NCBI GenBank assembly: GCA_963709085.1
Contig: CAVPVB010000007.1
Location: 2,356,001-2,420,000, forward strand
Direction of reading: 5' to 3'
Length of the DNA: 64,000 nt
DNA from: Rhodovastum sp963709085
GTDB lineage: Bacteria > Pseudomonadota > Alphaproteobacteria > Acetobacterales > Acetobacteraceae
Notes under the pieces: model-generated
The model's input: the letters and a program-made list of their open reading frames with translations, nothing else
What the model was told of the DNA's origin: nothing
Database searches by the model: none
Shown: positions 1-8,814 of the stretch, piece by piece
Position numbering within the stretch: the first letter of the stretch is position 1
Layout: every line of letters starts with the position of its first letter
Position numbers and translations under genes: made by a program

Positions 1-539
1 TCCTGCATGGTCGCCGGAATGCCCATGCGCCGGCGCGTCTCGGAGAACCGCGTGTCGGCCGCCACCACCAGCGGTGCCGACAGCTTTCTCCCATCCGCCA
101 GATCTACCGTCGCCCCCGACGCCGATGTCTGCACCGCGGCCACCGTGGCGTCGGCGAGCAACGTCACCTCGGGCAGGTCCCGCACCACCTGGTACAGGCT
201 GCGGCGGATCAGATGGTTGGGGATCAGCACGCCCAGCGGACCGTCGCCCTTGCCCTCGGCATCGAAGCGCAGCGCGAATGACGACACCCCGTTCAGCACC
301 TGCGCCTCGCGCAGCGGGGCGATCTCGGATTCGGGAATGCGCTCCCACGCCCCCAGGCGCCGCAGCAGGGTCATGGACAGATGGGTCAGGGCGATTTCGC
401 GCCCGTCGAACGCCGGCTCGGCCAGCGCCGCCGCCGGCTGCTTTTCCACCAGCGCCAGCCGCAGGCCGGAACCGGCGAGCGACGCCGCGAACGCCAGACC
501 CGCGGGTCCTGCCCCCACCACCACGATATCGAACTGCAT
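1..539 (-). CDS. ubiM: UbiM-type ubiquinone hydroxylase, N-terminal part (runs off the left edge)
   Basis: FAD-dependent monooxygenase of the UbiH/UbiF/COQ6 class, which hydroxylates the ubiquinone ring at the inner membrane. About 179 residues are visible from the ATG at 537-539; the C-terminus lies outside the window. The N-terminus has the Rossmann FAD motif GAGPAG (residues 9-14) preceded by DIVVV, and then FDGREIALTHLS (44-55), which resembles the UbiM subgroup. A further conserved stretch, LIPNHLIRRSLY, follows. Family membership is clear; the choice of UbiM over UbiH/UbiF rests on the FDGREIALTHLS segment only. Next upstream gene on the same strand is the Kef-type antiporter; a palindromic repeat (584-683) separates them, so co-transcription is uncertain. 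Confidence 0.75.
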   Translation of the reverse strand, partial: MQFDIVVVGAGPAGLAFAASLAGSGLRLALVEKQPAAALAEPAFDGREIALTHLSMTLLRRLGAWERIPESEIAPLREAQVLNGVSSFALRFDAEGKGDGPLGVLIPNHLIRRSLYQVVRDLPEVTLLADATVAAVQTSASGATVDLADGRKLSAPLVVAADTRFSETRRRMGIPATMQ

Positions 540-583
540 GGTCAAATCCTCCGGCATCGCGACGGTCTAGCGCTGCGAAGGGA

Positions 584-683
584 GGAAGGCCAGGGCTCTG
601 CCCTGGACCCGCCAAGGGGCAGCGGCCCCTTGGAACCCATTCGTTTTAAGGGTTGGGGTTCAGGGCAGAGCCCTGGCCTTCCC
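584..683. repeat. Palindromic intergenic repeat, copy 1
   Basis: About 100 bp. The left arm GGAAGGCCAGGGCTCTGCCC is mirrored by a right arm ending GGGCAGAGCCCTGGCCTTCC. Between the arms sit a second short palindrome (AAGGGGC...GCCCCTT) and the phrase GGAACCCATTCGTTTTAAGG. It abuts the stop codon of the antiporter gene. Related copies occur at 13268-13565, 22600-22805, 35743-35806 and 53462-53561. It has no coding sequence of its own. It may act as a transcript-end hairpin or be a miniature REP-like element. Confidence 0.8.
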
Positions 684-2491
684 TACTCCGCGGCCGTCAA
701 CTCCTGTGCCCGCCCCGCATCGCGCAGCCGCCGGCGGCCGAGCGGGCGGATATCGGCATGCGGCGCGGCCGCCTTGATGGCCGCCTGAACCGCCGCCCGC
801 TCCTCATGGATCGAGGCGATCACCGGCCCCATCGGAACGCCGATATCCACCAGCACCGCTTCGGAAAGCTGCAGGCTGGCCTCCACCGTCTCGGGCACCG
901 CGTCGGAGGCGCCGACGTGGTAGAGATGCGCGGCATGGGCGGCGTCGCGGGCGCGGGCGATGATCAGCAGATCGGGCCGTTCGGCGCGCGCGGTGGCGAC
1001 CACCTGGTCCACGGCGCGCCGCGCGGTCATGGTCACCACCACCGCCCGCGCGCTGGCCACGCCCACCTGGCGCAGCAGCGCCGGCATGGTGATGTCGCCC
1101 CAGTAGACCGGCTGCCCGTCGCGCCGCGCCCGGGCCACCCGGTCCGGGTCGCTGTCGATCGCCACATAGGGGATGGCGTGCGTCGTCAGCATGGACGCCA
1201 CGGTCTGCCCCACCCGGCCGAACCCGGCCACGATCACTCTTGCCTCGCTGGCGGTGTCCTCTGGCGGCCGCAGCGCCGGGTCAATTTCCGGTTGGCGCTC
1301 GAGGCGGGGCGCGTGCCGGCGGCCAAACGAGGACAGCAGCGGGATCGCCGCCATGCTCAGCGCCACCGCGATCAGCGCGGTGTCGGCCACCGCGTGCGGC
1401 AGCAGCCCTTCCTGCGCGGCCACGGAGAGCACCACGAAGCCGAACTCGCCGCCCGGGCCCAGCAGCAGCCCGGCCTGCACCGCCTTCGGCCAGGGCAGCC
1501 CGAACAGCCGCGCCGACGGGGCGATCAGCACCAGCTTGACCAGCACCAGCAGCACCGCGCCGCCGAGCGTGATCAGCGGCGCGGCGGCCACCCGCAACGG
1601 GTCGAAACCGAGGCCGACGGCGATCAGGAACACGCCCAGCAGCAGGCCCTTGAACGGCTCGATGGTCACCTCGACCTGGCGGCGGTATTCGGTGCCCGCC
1701 AGCAGCAGGCCACCGATCAGCGCCCCCAGCGCCATGGAAAGCCCGGCGGAAGCGGTGGCCACCGCGGAGGCCAGCACCACCAGCAGGCAGGCCGCCATGA
1801 ACAGCTCGGGGCTGCCGGTGCGGGCGACGCTGCGGAACAGCGGACGCAGCCCAAGTCGCCCGAGGGCGACGATGGCGCCCACCGCCAGCACCGCCTTCAG
1901 CGCCGCCAGCCACAGCACCATGCCAGTGCCGCCGCGCTGCAGGCCGATCGCCAGCAGCACCGGCACGATGGCGAGGTCCTGGAACAGCAGCACGGCGAAG
2001 CACACCCGCCCCAGCGCGGTGCCCAGCCGCTTTTCCACCGAGAGCACCTGAATGACCACGGCCGTGGACGACATCGCCCCGGCGATGCCGGCCACCATGG
2101 CCGCCGCCGGCGGCAGCCCGGCCAGGGCGGCGAGCCCGGCCAGCACGGCGGTACTGCCCGCCACCTGCAGCGCGCCCAGGCCGAACACCAGGCGGCGCAT
2201 CACCCACAAGCGCTCGAAGGACAATTCAAGGCCGATCATGAACAGCAGCATGACCACGCCGAGTTCGGCGATCGGCGCGATCGACGCCGGGTCGTTGATG
2301 GTAATGGCGCCGAGCCATGGCGCGTCCGCGACCGCGCGCCCGAGCCCGAACGGGCCGACCGCCATGCCGACCAGCATGAAGCCCAGCACCGGGGAGCCGC
2401 GCAGCCGGTGGAACAGCGGAATCACCACACCGGCGGCGGCCAGGACGATCAGCGCCTCCTTGAAGGCGCCCGGATCGACATGCGCTTCCAT
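683..2491 (-). CDS. Kef-type K+/H+ antiporter (CPA2 family) with RCK/TrkA-N domain
   Basis: Predicted 602-residue inner-membrane cation/proton antiporter of the monovalent cation:proton antiporter-2 family, resembling KefB/KefC. The first ~390 residues are about a dozen hydrophobic helices, beginning EALIVLAAAGVVIPLFHRL and including LGVVMLLFMIGLELS. A cytosolic TrkA-N/RCK nucleotide-binding domain follows (about 405-530), with the Rossmann motif VIVAGFGRVGQTVA. The open frame extends upstream of 2491, but the ATG at 2489-2491 (MEAHVDPGAF) matches the usual start of the family. The protein ends three codons after QELT. No glutathione-gated ancillary subunit (KefF/G) is seen nearby. It is divergent from the 2749 gene; the 257-bp gap between them must hold both promoters. 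Confidence 0.85.
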   Translation of the reverse strand: MEAHVDPGAFKEALIVLAAAGVVIPLFHRLRGSPVLGFMLVGMAVGPFGLGRAVADAPWLGAITINDPASIAPIAELGVVMLLFMIGLELSFERLWVMRRLVFGLGALQVAGSTAVLAGLAALAGLPPAAAMVAGIAGAMSSTAVVIQVLSVEKRLGTALGRVCFAVLLFQDLAIVPVLLAIGLQRGGTGMVLWLAALKAVLAVGAIVALGRLGLRPLFRSVARTGSPELFMAACLLVVLASAVATASAGLSMALGALIGGLLLAGTEYRRQVEVTIEPFKGLLLGVFLIAVGLGFDPLRVAAAPLITLGGAVLLVLVKLVLIAPSARLFGLPWPKAVQAGLLLGPGGEFGFVVLSVAAQEGLLPHAVADTALIAVALSMAAIPLLSSFGRRHAPRLERQPEIDPALRPPEDTASEARVIVAGFGRVGQTVASMLTTHAIPYVAIDSDPDRVARARRDGQPVYWGDITMPALLRQVGVASARAVVVTMTARRAVDQVVATARAERPDLLIIARARDAAHAAHLYHVGASDAVPETVEASLQLSEAVLVDIGVPMGPVIASIHEERAAVQAAIKAAAPHADIRPLGRRRLRDAGRAQELTAAE

Positions 2492-2748
2492 CAGCGTGCT
2501 GCCGCTGGCGCAGGGTGGGCCGGCGCGCTGCCGGTCCGCCGCACGGTGGGGTCCGCCTGTGTCAGCCGCCGGTTCGCATCGGTCATGCGTCAGATATCGC
2601 CGCCACGGCCACCCACCGCAAGGCCGGCGCGGGCAACGAAACGGCCATCTCTTACCCATTGTACGAGGTTGCGCGGCCATCACTTTCCCCCACATGATGG
2701 AATCACGGGAACAGTTTCGTCCTGCAAACAGGGGTTGTGAATTTTTCA

Positions 2749-4675
2749 ATGCGGTGGCTGCTGGTTCTGTTCGTTGCATTGCTGCCTGCTTACGGCTGCC
2801 AGGCCATCGCTCAGACGCCCCATGGCGACGAAAAGCCCCTCGAGGGACGGGACTGGACGTCGCTGCTTGGCCTCGACCGCTCCGCCGGCGGGCAAACCCG
2901 CTACAACTCCGAAAAGACGCCCGAAGGATGGGCATGGGCGCGCATCCGGCGCGATGAGGTCGCCGACCTGAACCTGCGCTGCGATCCCAGCGGCAACACC
3001 CATCTCGATTCGCGCGCCGATGCCGGGTGGGATGATGCCTGCCGGAAAATCCCGGCGGGTTTTGTCACCGACGTGCTGACAGTCCCGCGTCTGCGCGACC
3101 GCATCGGCCGCCACGGCGTGCGCCTTCAAGGCGTGCGGATCGACGGTGACCTGGACCTCGCCAATGTCAGTATCGGCGTTGATCTGGGGATTGACGTAAG
3201 CCGGATCGATGGAACTCTGAATCTGACCGGCGCGCATCTGGCGGGGATTCTGTCGCTCCAGCGCACCCAGGTGAGTGGGGATTTCGCGGCCGAGAGGTTG
3301 CGCGCCGACGCCAACCTGTTCCTGCGCGACCATGCCACCTTCAAGGGCAATGTGCGGCTTCTCGGCGCGAAAATTGGCGGCCGAGCTCAATATGGACGGC
3401 TCGTTCTTCGCGGGCACCGTGACCGCGGATAGCCTCTCGGTCGAAACCAGCCTGTTCCTGCGCGGCGCGACCGTCAGGGGGGATCTGATTCTCCGCGGCG
3501 CCAGGGTCGGCGGCCAGGTGGATATGGACAACTCCACGTTCGGGCAGAATGTCGACGCGGATGGTCTCTCGGTCGCCAGCAGCCTGTTCCTCAGTGGCGC
3601 CACCTTCGCGGGGGACGTGATCCTCCGCGATGCCAGGGTCGACGGGCAGGTGTCGATGATCGGCTCGGTGTTCGCGCAGACGGTCGATGCGGAAGCGGCG
3701 ACGTTCGGGAAATCGGTGCTGGCGCGCAATGCACGCTTCGCCCAGCCGGTCAGCCTGACATTCACCCACATCGCGGGCGGCCTCAACCTCGTGGGCGCCG
3801 TCGCAACCCGTATCGATCTTGCGAACGCCGTCATCGGGGATGATTTATTGCTGGGCGATAGCGCCGCGCCGCTGCATTGGCAGTGCACCGGCCCGCCGGC
3901 CGCCGCCGCCGCCAGGCCGTCCTCCGGCCTAAGCTGGCCGCTCGGCGAGCGGAACTGGCGGACCGCAAGCTGCGGCGCCGGTCACCCGCTCCCGGCCATG
4001 ATCCTGCGCAACACCCATGTCGGCGCCCTGCAGGACAACGCCAATTCATGGCCGCCGGAACTCGATCTGGAGGGGTTCAGATATGACCGTCTCGGCGGCT
4101 TCAATGGCACCGGCGCCGCCGATATGCGCAAGCGTCCCCCGAAGCAGTGGCGCGACTGGCTCGAGCGCGACCGCATTTTCAGCACCCAGCCCTACACCCA
4201 GTTGGCGAGCGTCCTGTTGACCTCCGGCCATCGCGCCACCGCCGACAGCGTTTTGTACTTTGGTCGGGAACGGGAACGCCATGAGGCGTTCGATCACGGT
4301 GATTGGTATGGGGGCGCGTGGCTGACCTTTCTCTGGGCCACCGCCGGCTACGGCATCGGCCTCTATACGTTCCGTGTTTTCTACTGGATTGGCGGGCTCA
4401 CCCTGCTGGGCACCCTGGTGCTGTTGTTCGCCCCCAACGCGCGCCGGCACGGACTCCTGTGGTCCTTCGGCGCCAGTCTGCAACGCCTGCTACCCATCGT
4501 GGAGTTCAACAAGAACTTCAAGGATTTCTTCGACAACCCGCCGCCGGAGCGCGAGGGGGAGAAGCGAAATCTGCGCGGCTGGCAGGCATTCTTTTTCTCC
4601 TTGCTGGCATTGGCCGGCTGGCTGCTGGGGTTTGTCCTGCTCGCCACCCTGACCAACCTGATGCCGCAATTCTGA
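2749..4675 (+). pseudogene. Frameshifted membrane protein with beta-helix-like repeats
   Basis: Two overlapping frames encode one protein. The first begins MRWLLVLFVALLPAYGC (signal peptide, possibly lipoprotein) at the ATG 2749, and the second carries the rest to the TGA at 4673-4675. The join is at about 3381: deleting one C from GGCGGCCGAG restores KIGG-ELNMDGS, matching the later repeats RVGGQVDMDNS and RVDGQVSMIGS. The corrected product would be 641 residues: signal peptide, a region of about ten ~20-residue repeats of the form GATVRGDLILRGARVGGQV (pentapeptide/beta-helix style), and two or three C-terminal membrane helices (TFLWATAGYGIGLY; GLTLLGTLVLLF; FFFSLLALAGWLLGFVLLA). Function unknown. 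It may be a true pseudogene or an assembly indel; an internal GTG at 2737 is an alternative start. Confidence 0.7.
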
Positions 4676-4686
4676 CCGGCCCGCCT

Positions 4687-6039
4687 TTATCCACCTGCCG
4701 CCAGCGCCCGCAAATCCGCGGCCAGTTCGCGCAGCACCGGCCCCCATTCTCCCGGCGCGGGCTGCCGGTACAGCCGCAGCCCCGGGTACCACGGGCTGTC
4801 GCGCCGCCCGTGCAGCCAGCGCCAGCACATATCGTAGCGCGACAGCAGCCACACCGGCCGCCCGAGACCGCCGGCCAGATGCGCCACTGAGGTATCCACC
4901 GCGATCACCAGATCGAGCCCCGCCACCACGGCAGCCGTGTCGTCGAAATCAGCGCAATCCGGCATCGGGTCCGCCATATCGAAGCCGGCCGGCAGGGGCT
5001 GATCCTTCTGCAGCGACACGAACCGCACGCCGGCGATGCCGGCCAGCGGCGCCAGCGCCTCGGCCGGCAGCGATCGCCGTGCGTCCATGGCATGCGCCGC
5101 CGGCATGCCCGGCCGCGACGCCCCGGCCCAGACCAGGCCGACGCGCAGCCCCGGCCCGCTATCGGCCAGCCGCGCCCGCCACCACTCCGCCTTCGCCGGA
5201 TCGACCCGGAGATAGGGAATTTTTGCCGGCACGGTTTCCAGCGTGGTACCGAAACAATGCGGCAGCGACAGCATCGGGCAATGCAGACCGTACGCCGGCA
5301 ATGCCTCGCCGCGCCCGAGCACGGCGACCGGTCCGGGCAGCCGTTGCAGCAGGCGCACCAGCGGCGGCTGCACCCGCAGCACCACCCGCGCCCCGCGCGC
5401 CGCCAGCATCGGCACGTAGCGCACGAATTGCAGCGTGTCGCCGAAGCCGCCCTCGTCATGCACCAGGATGGTGCGCCCGGCCGGGTCGTCGCCCTGCCAG
5501 CGCGGGCCGGGCACCCCGTGCGGCCGCATGCCCGGCACCTGCCAGCGCCATTCGTTCTCGGCGAAGCCGCGCGCCAGATCGCCGGCGCTCAGCAGGGCCA
5601 GCGCCTGGTTGGCGCGCACTTCGGGGTCCTGCGGCGCCAGCGACACCGCCGCCTCATGCGCCGCGAGCGACTGCGTCACCATCCCCTGCTCGGCCAGCGC
5701 CACGCCGAGATTGGTCCAGCTGCTGACGGCGCCGGGGTTCTGCCGCACCGCTGTGGCGTAGGCGGTCAGCGCCTCGCCGAAACGCTGCTGGCTGTGCAGC
5801 GCCGTGCCGAGATTGGCCCAGGCGGCCCAGAATTGCGGCTGGCGGGCGAGCGCCGCGCGGCAGGCCGCCTCCGCCTCGACATGACGCTGGGTCGCGTTGA
5901 GCACCGCACCCAGATTGCTCAGCGCATCGGCATCATCGGGCACGCTGTCCGCGACCGCGCGGAAGGCCGCCTCCGCCACCGCCAGCCGACCCGCCGCATA
6001 CGCGGCACATCCTTTCGCCACCAGTGATCCGGCCGTCAT
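4687..6039 (-). CDS. TPR protein with GT9-like (heptosyltransferase-type) C-terminal domain
   Basis: 450 residues. Residues ~5-170 are four to five tetratricopeptide repeats (DALSNLGAVLNATQRHVEAE, AWANLGTALHSQQRFGEALT, SWTNLGVALAEQGMVTQSLA), which act as protein-binding scaffolds. The remainder resembles the glycosyltransferase family 9/ADP-heptose fold often found behind TPRs in alphaproteobacteria: ILVHDEGGFGDTLQFVRYVP, GLRVGLVWAGASRPGM, RSLPAEALAPL and LVIAVDTSVAHLAGGLGRPVWLL. The DTSVAHLAG motif is the usual nucleotide-sugar site region. The substrate is unknown. Start is the ATG at 6037-6039. No surface-polysaccharide cluster is adjacent, so the role (glycan or protein glycosylation) is inferred from the fold only. 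Confidence 0.75.
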   Translation of the reverse strand: MTAGSLVAKGCAAYAAGRLAVAEAAFRAVADSVPDDADALSNLGAVLNATQRHVEAEAACRAALARQPQFWAAWANLGTALHSQQRFGEALTAYATAVRQNPGAVSSWTNLGVALAEQGMVTQSLAAHEAAVSLAPQDPEVRANQALALLSAGDLARGFAENEWRWQVPGMRPHGVPGPRWQGDDPAGRTILVHDEGGFGDTLQFVRYVPMLAARGARVVLRVQPPLVRLLQRLPGPVAVLGRGEALPAYGLHCPMLSLPHCFGTTLETVPAKIPYLRVDPAKAEWWRARLADSGPGLRVGLVWAGASRPGMPAAHAMDARRSLPAEALAPLAGIAGVRFVSLQKDQPLPAGFDMADPMPDCADFDDTAAVVAGLDLVIAVDTSVAHLAGGLGRPVWLLSRYDMCWRWLHGRRDSPWYPGLRLYRQPAPGEWGPVLRELAADLRALAAGG

Positions 6040-6114
6040 GTCCGCAACTCCGTCCCCGGGTCAGGATGGGCGGCGCGGGTGAAGTTCCGGTGAAGACGGG
6101 CTGATGGTTGACCT

Positions 6115-6564
6115 TCAGCCGGCGAAGCGTTCCGGCGGCAGGGCCATGATGGTCTGCTGCGCCACCGCGCAGACCCGCGACCGGCCCTGCGCATCCAACG
6201 CCGCCACCTCCATGCGGGTGACGATCAGCGCCCGGCCCGCCCGCACCACATGCCCGGTGGCGATGATGGCGCTGCCCGCGGCCGGGGTGATGAAATTGAT
6301 CTTGTATTCCACCGACAGCACCTGCCAGCCCGGCTCGCACAGCGTCATCGCCGCGTAGCCGCCGGCCACGTCGGCCACCATGCCGATGACGCCGCCGTGG
6401 AAGAAGCCATGGTGCTGGGTCACCGCCTCGGAATACGGCACCCGGACGACGCAGCGCCCGGGTTCGACGGTTTCCAGCACCGCGCCGATGGTGCGCAGCG
6501 CGCCCTGGCTGGCGAAGCTGGCGGTGACGTCGGCGACGAAGTCCGGGTTGCGCGGCTTCGTCAT
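6115..6564 (-). CDS. PaaI-family (hotdog) thioesterase
   Basis: 149-residue hotdog-fold thioesterase that likely hydrolyses acyl- or aryl-CoA thioesters. The PaaI signature HHGFFHGGVIGMVADVAGGYAA contains the HGG of the active site; downstream LSVEYKINFITPA and RTLTVTRME-type strands complete the fold. The start ATG (6562-6564) overlaps the thiD stop as ATGA, indicating translational coupling, so this is the last gene of the folP-glmM-thiD run. The substrate cannot be predicted from sequence alone. Confidence 0.8.
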   Translation of the reverse strand: MTKPRNPDFVADVTASFASQGALRTIGAVLETVEPGRCVVRVPYSEAVTQHHGFFHGGVIGMVADVAGGYAAMTLCEPGWQVLSVEYKINFITPAAGSAIIATGHVVRAGRALIVTRMEVAALDAQGRSRVCAVAQQTIMALPPERFAG

Positions 6565-7376
6565 CGCAGGGCCGCCAGCCGGGCGGGATCGACCGTCACC
6601 GCATGGTTCAGCGGCCCGTGCCCGCCGCCCAGTCCCGGCGCCGCGGCGATCGCCGCCTGCACATAGGCGTGCGCGCGCCCGACCGCCGCTTGCAGCGGCA
6701 TTCCCTGCGCCAGCCCCGTGGCGATCGCGCTGGCCAGCGTGCAGCCGGTGCCGTGGGTGTGGCGGGTGGCGATGCGCGGGGCGCGGAACGCGACCATTGC
6801 CGCTTCGGTCACCAGCAGATCGAGCACCTCCGCCCCGTCCAGGTGCCCGCCCTTCAGCAGCACCGCCGGCACGCCGAGCCCCCGCAGCGCCGCCGCGGCG
6901 CGGCGCATCGAGGCCTCGTCGGTGATCGCCACGCCGCTCAACGCCTCCGCCTCCGGCAGGTTGGGGGTGATCAGCGCGGCCAGCGGCAGCAGGCGCTGCC
7001 GGAGAAGCTGCAGCGCCGGCGCGCCCAGCAGCGCGGCGCCGCCTTTCGCCACCATGACCGGATCGACCACCAGCGTGATACCGCGCGCCTTCGCCTCCAG
7101 TACGGCGCAGATCGCCGCAACCGTGGCGCTATCGCCGAGCATGCCGGTCTTGATCACATCGGCGCCGATATCGTCGAGCACGCAGGCCATTTGCGCCGCC
7201 ACCGTGGCCGGCGGTACCGCCTGCACGAACTGCACGCCGCATGTATTCTGCACGGTGATCGCGGTGATCGCGGTCATCGCATAGCCATCCAGCGCCGTAA
7301 TCGTCTTGATGTCGGCCTGGATGCCCGCCCCGCCGCCGGAATCCGATCCGGCCACCACCAGCACCCGTCCGTGCAT
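6561..7376 (-). CDS. thiD: Hydroxymethylpyrimidine/phosphomethylpyrimidine kinase ThiD
   Basis: 271-residue ribokinase-fold kinase of thiamine synthesis. It phosphorylates HMP and HMP-P to HMP-PP for ThiE. Visible motifs are VAGSDSGGGAGIQADIKT at residues ~7-24 (substrate site), the central TGMLGD, DPVMVAKGG, and the C-terminal anion hole HGTGCTLASAIA. Start ATG is 7374-7376, eight bases after the glmM stop, and the stop overlaps the thioesterase start. thiE lies on the opposite strand at 26456; no other thiamine genes are in the window. Confidence 0.93.
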   Translation of the reverse strand: MHGRVLVVAGSDSGGGAGIQADIKTITALDGYAMTAITAITVQNTCGVQFVQAVPPATVAAQMACVLDDIGADVIKTGMLGDSATVAAICAVLEAKARGITLVVDPVMVAKGGAALLGAPALQLLRQRLLPLAALITPNLPEAEALSGVAITDEASMRRAAAALRGLGVPAVLLKGGHLDGAEVLDLLVTEAAMVAFRAPRIATRHTHGTGCTLASAIATGLAQGMPLQAAVGRAHAYVQAAIAAAPGLGGGHGPLNHAVTVDPARLAALR

Positions 7377-7384
7377 GGCCGCGA

Positions 7385-8750
7385 TCAGTCGGCCGCGCCG
7401 GCGGCGGCGGCGACGATCTCGGCGCAGATCTCGTCCACCACACCCAGCACCAGCGCCTCGTCCTCGCCTTCCGCCATCACGCGCACCAGCGGCTCGGTGC
7501 CGCTGCGGCGGATCAGCAGGCGCCCGGTGGCGGCCAGCCGCGCCTCGCCCGCCGCGATGGCGCACTGCACCCGCCCCGCCCCCAGCGGTGACGCACCGGC
7601 GTAGCGGACATTCTTCAGCACCTGCGGCAGGGGGTCGAACAGCCGCATCACCTCGCTGGCCGGCCGCCCCTCCTCCACCAGCACGGCAAGCACCTGCAGC
7701 GCCGCCAGCAGCCCGTCGCCGGTGGTGGCGTAGTCGGACATGATCATGTGGCCGGACTGCTCGCCGCCCAGGTTCAGGCCGAGTTCGCGCATCCGCTCCA
7801 TGACGTAGCGGTCGCCGACCTGGGTGCGGTGCAGGGTGATGCCCTGGGCGGTCAGGAACCGCTCCAGCCCGAGATTGGACATCACGGTCGCCGCGACGGC
7901 GCCGCCGGCGAGCCTTCCCGCCTGGCCCCAGCTGCGCGCGATCAGCGCCAGCACCTGGTCGCCGTCGATGAGGCGGCCCTGCTCGTCCGACAGAATGCAG
8001 CCGGTCGGCATCGCCGTCGAGCGCCAGGCCCAGATGGGCGCCATGGCGCTGCACCTCGCTGCACATGAATTCCGGCGTGGTGGAGCCGCAGCCGCGGTTG
8101 ATGTTGAACCCGTCCGGCGCGACGCCGAGCGGCACCACCTCGGCGCCCAGCTCCCACAGGACCGTGGGCGCCACCCGGTAGGCGGCGCCGTTGGCGCAAT
8201 CCACCACGATTTTCAGCCCGTCCAGGCGCAACCCGCGCGGGAAGCTGGCCTTGGCCGACTCGATATACCGCCCGGCCGCATCCTCCAGCCGCGAGGCGCG
8301 GCCCAGCTTCGACGGGGCGGCCAGTTGCGACGACAGATCACTGTCCATCAGCGCCTCGATCTCCGCCTCGGTCTCGTCCGACAGCTTGTAGCCATCCGGG
8401 CCGAACAGCTTGATGCCGTTATCCTCATACGGGTTGTGGCTGGCCGAGATCATCACCCCCAGATCGGCGCGCAGGCTGCGGGTCAGCAGGGCGATGGCCG
8501 GCGTCGGCAGCGGTCCGACCAGCACCACGTCCATGCCGGCGCCGATGAACCCGGCGGTCAGCGCCGGCTCGATCATGTAGCCGGACAGCCGCGTGTCCTT
8601 GCCGATGACCACGCGATGGCGATGCGCGCCGCGGGTGAACCACAGCCCGGCCGCCTGCCCCAGCCGCAGCCCGAGGCCGGCGGTCATCGGTTCGGTGTTG
8701 GCCTTGCCCCGAATACCGTCGGTGCCGAACAGGCGACGCGTGCTGCTCAT
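7385..8750 (-). pseudogene. glmM: Phosphoglucosamine mutase GlmM, interrupted by a one-base insertion
   Basis: Converts glucosamine-6-P to glucosamine-1-P on the path to UDP-GlcNAc. The N-terminal half (ATG 8748-8750) reads RRLFGTDGIRG, then the phosphoserine loop ISASHNPYEDNG and the Mg2+ loop DGDADR. Directly after DGDADR the frame breaks: it continues LHSVGRA instead of CILSDEQGRLIDGDQ, which is found in the neighbouring frame. Removing one G at about position 8000 (plus strand GCAGCCGG) restores the frame to the TGA at 7385. The corrected length is 454 residues, normal for GlmM, and it ends with the phosphate-binding RRSGTEPLVRVM. Because glmM is essential in nearly all bacteria and the rest is intact, a sequencing/assembly insertion is more likely than true loss. 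Confidence 0.9.
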
Positions 8751-8814
8751 GGAAAACATATCCCGGAACGGTGCGCCCCCGGCGAATCGCGAACGCCCAC
8801 ACCATTCGTTTACA

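Noticed and set aside
653..2740. Long open frame opposite the Kef-type antiporter
   Set aside because: Composition is rich in His/Arg/Gln with no domain; it is a high-GC antisense shadow of the 683-2491 gene.
3275..3400. Programmed +1 frameshift in the membrane-protein gene
   Set aside because: No slippery run or stimulatory structure is apparent, and three other genes show the same single-base excess.
7385..8044. Separate gene for the C-terminal half of GlmM
   Set aside because: It continues the N-terminal half exactly and begins in mid-domain; one base separates the frames.
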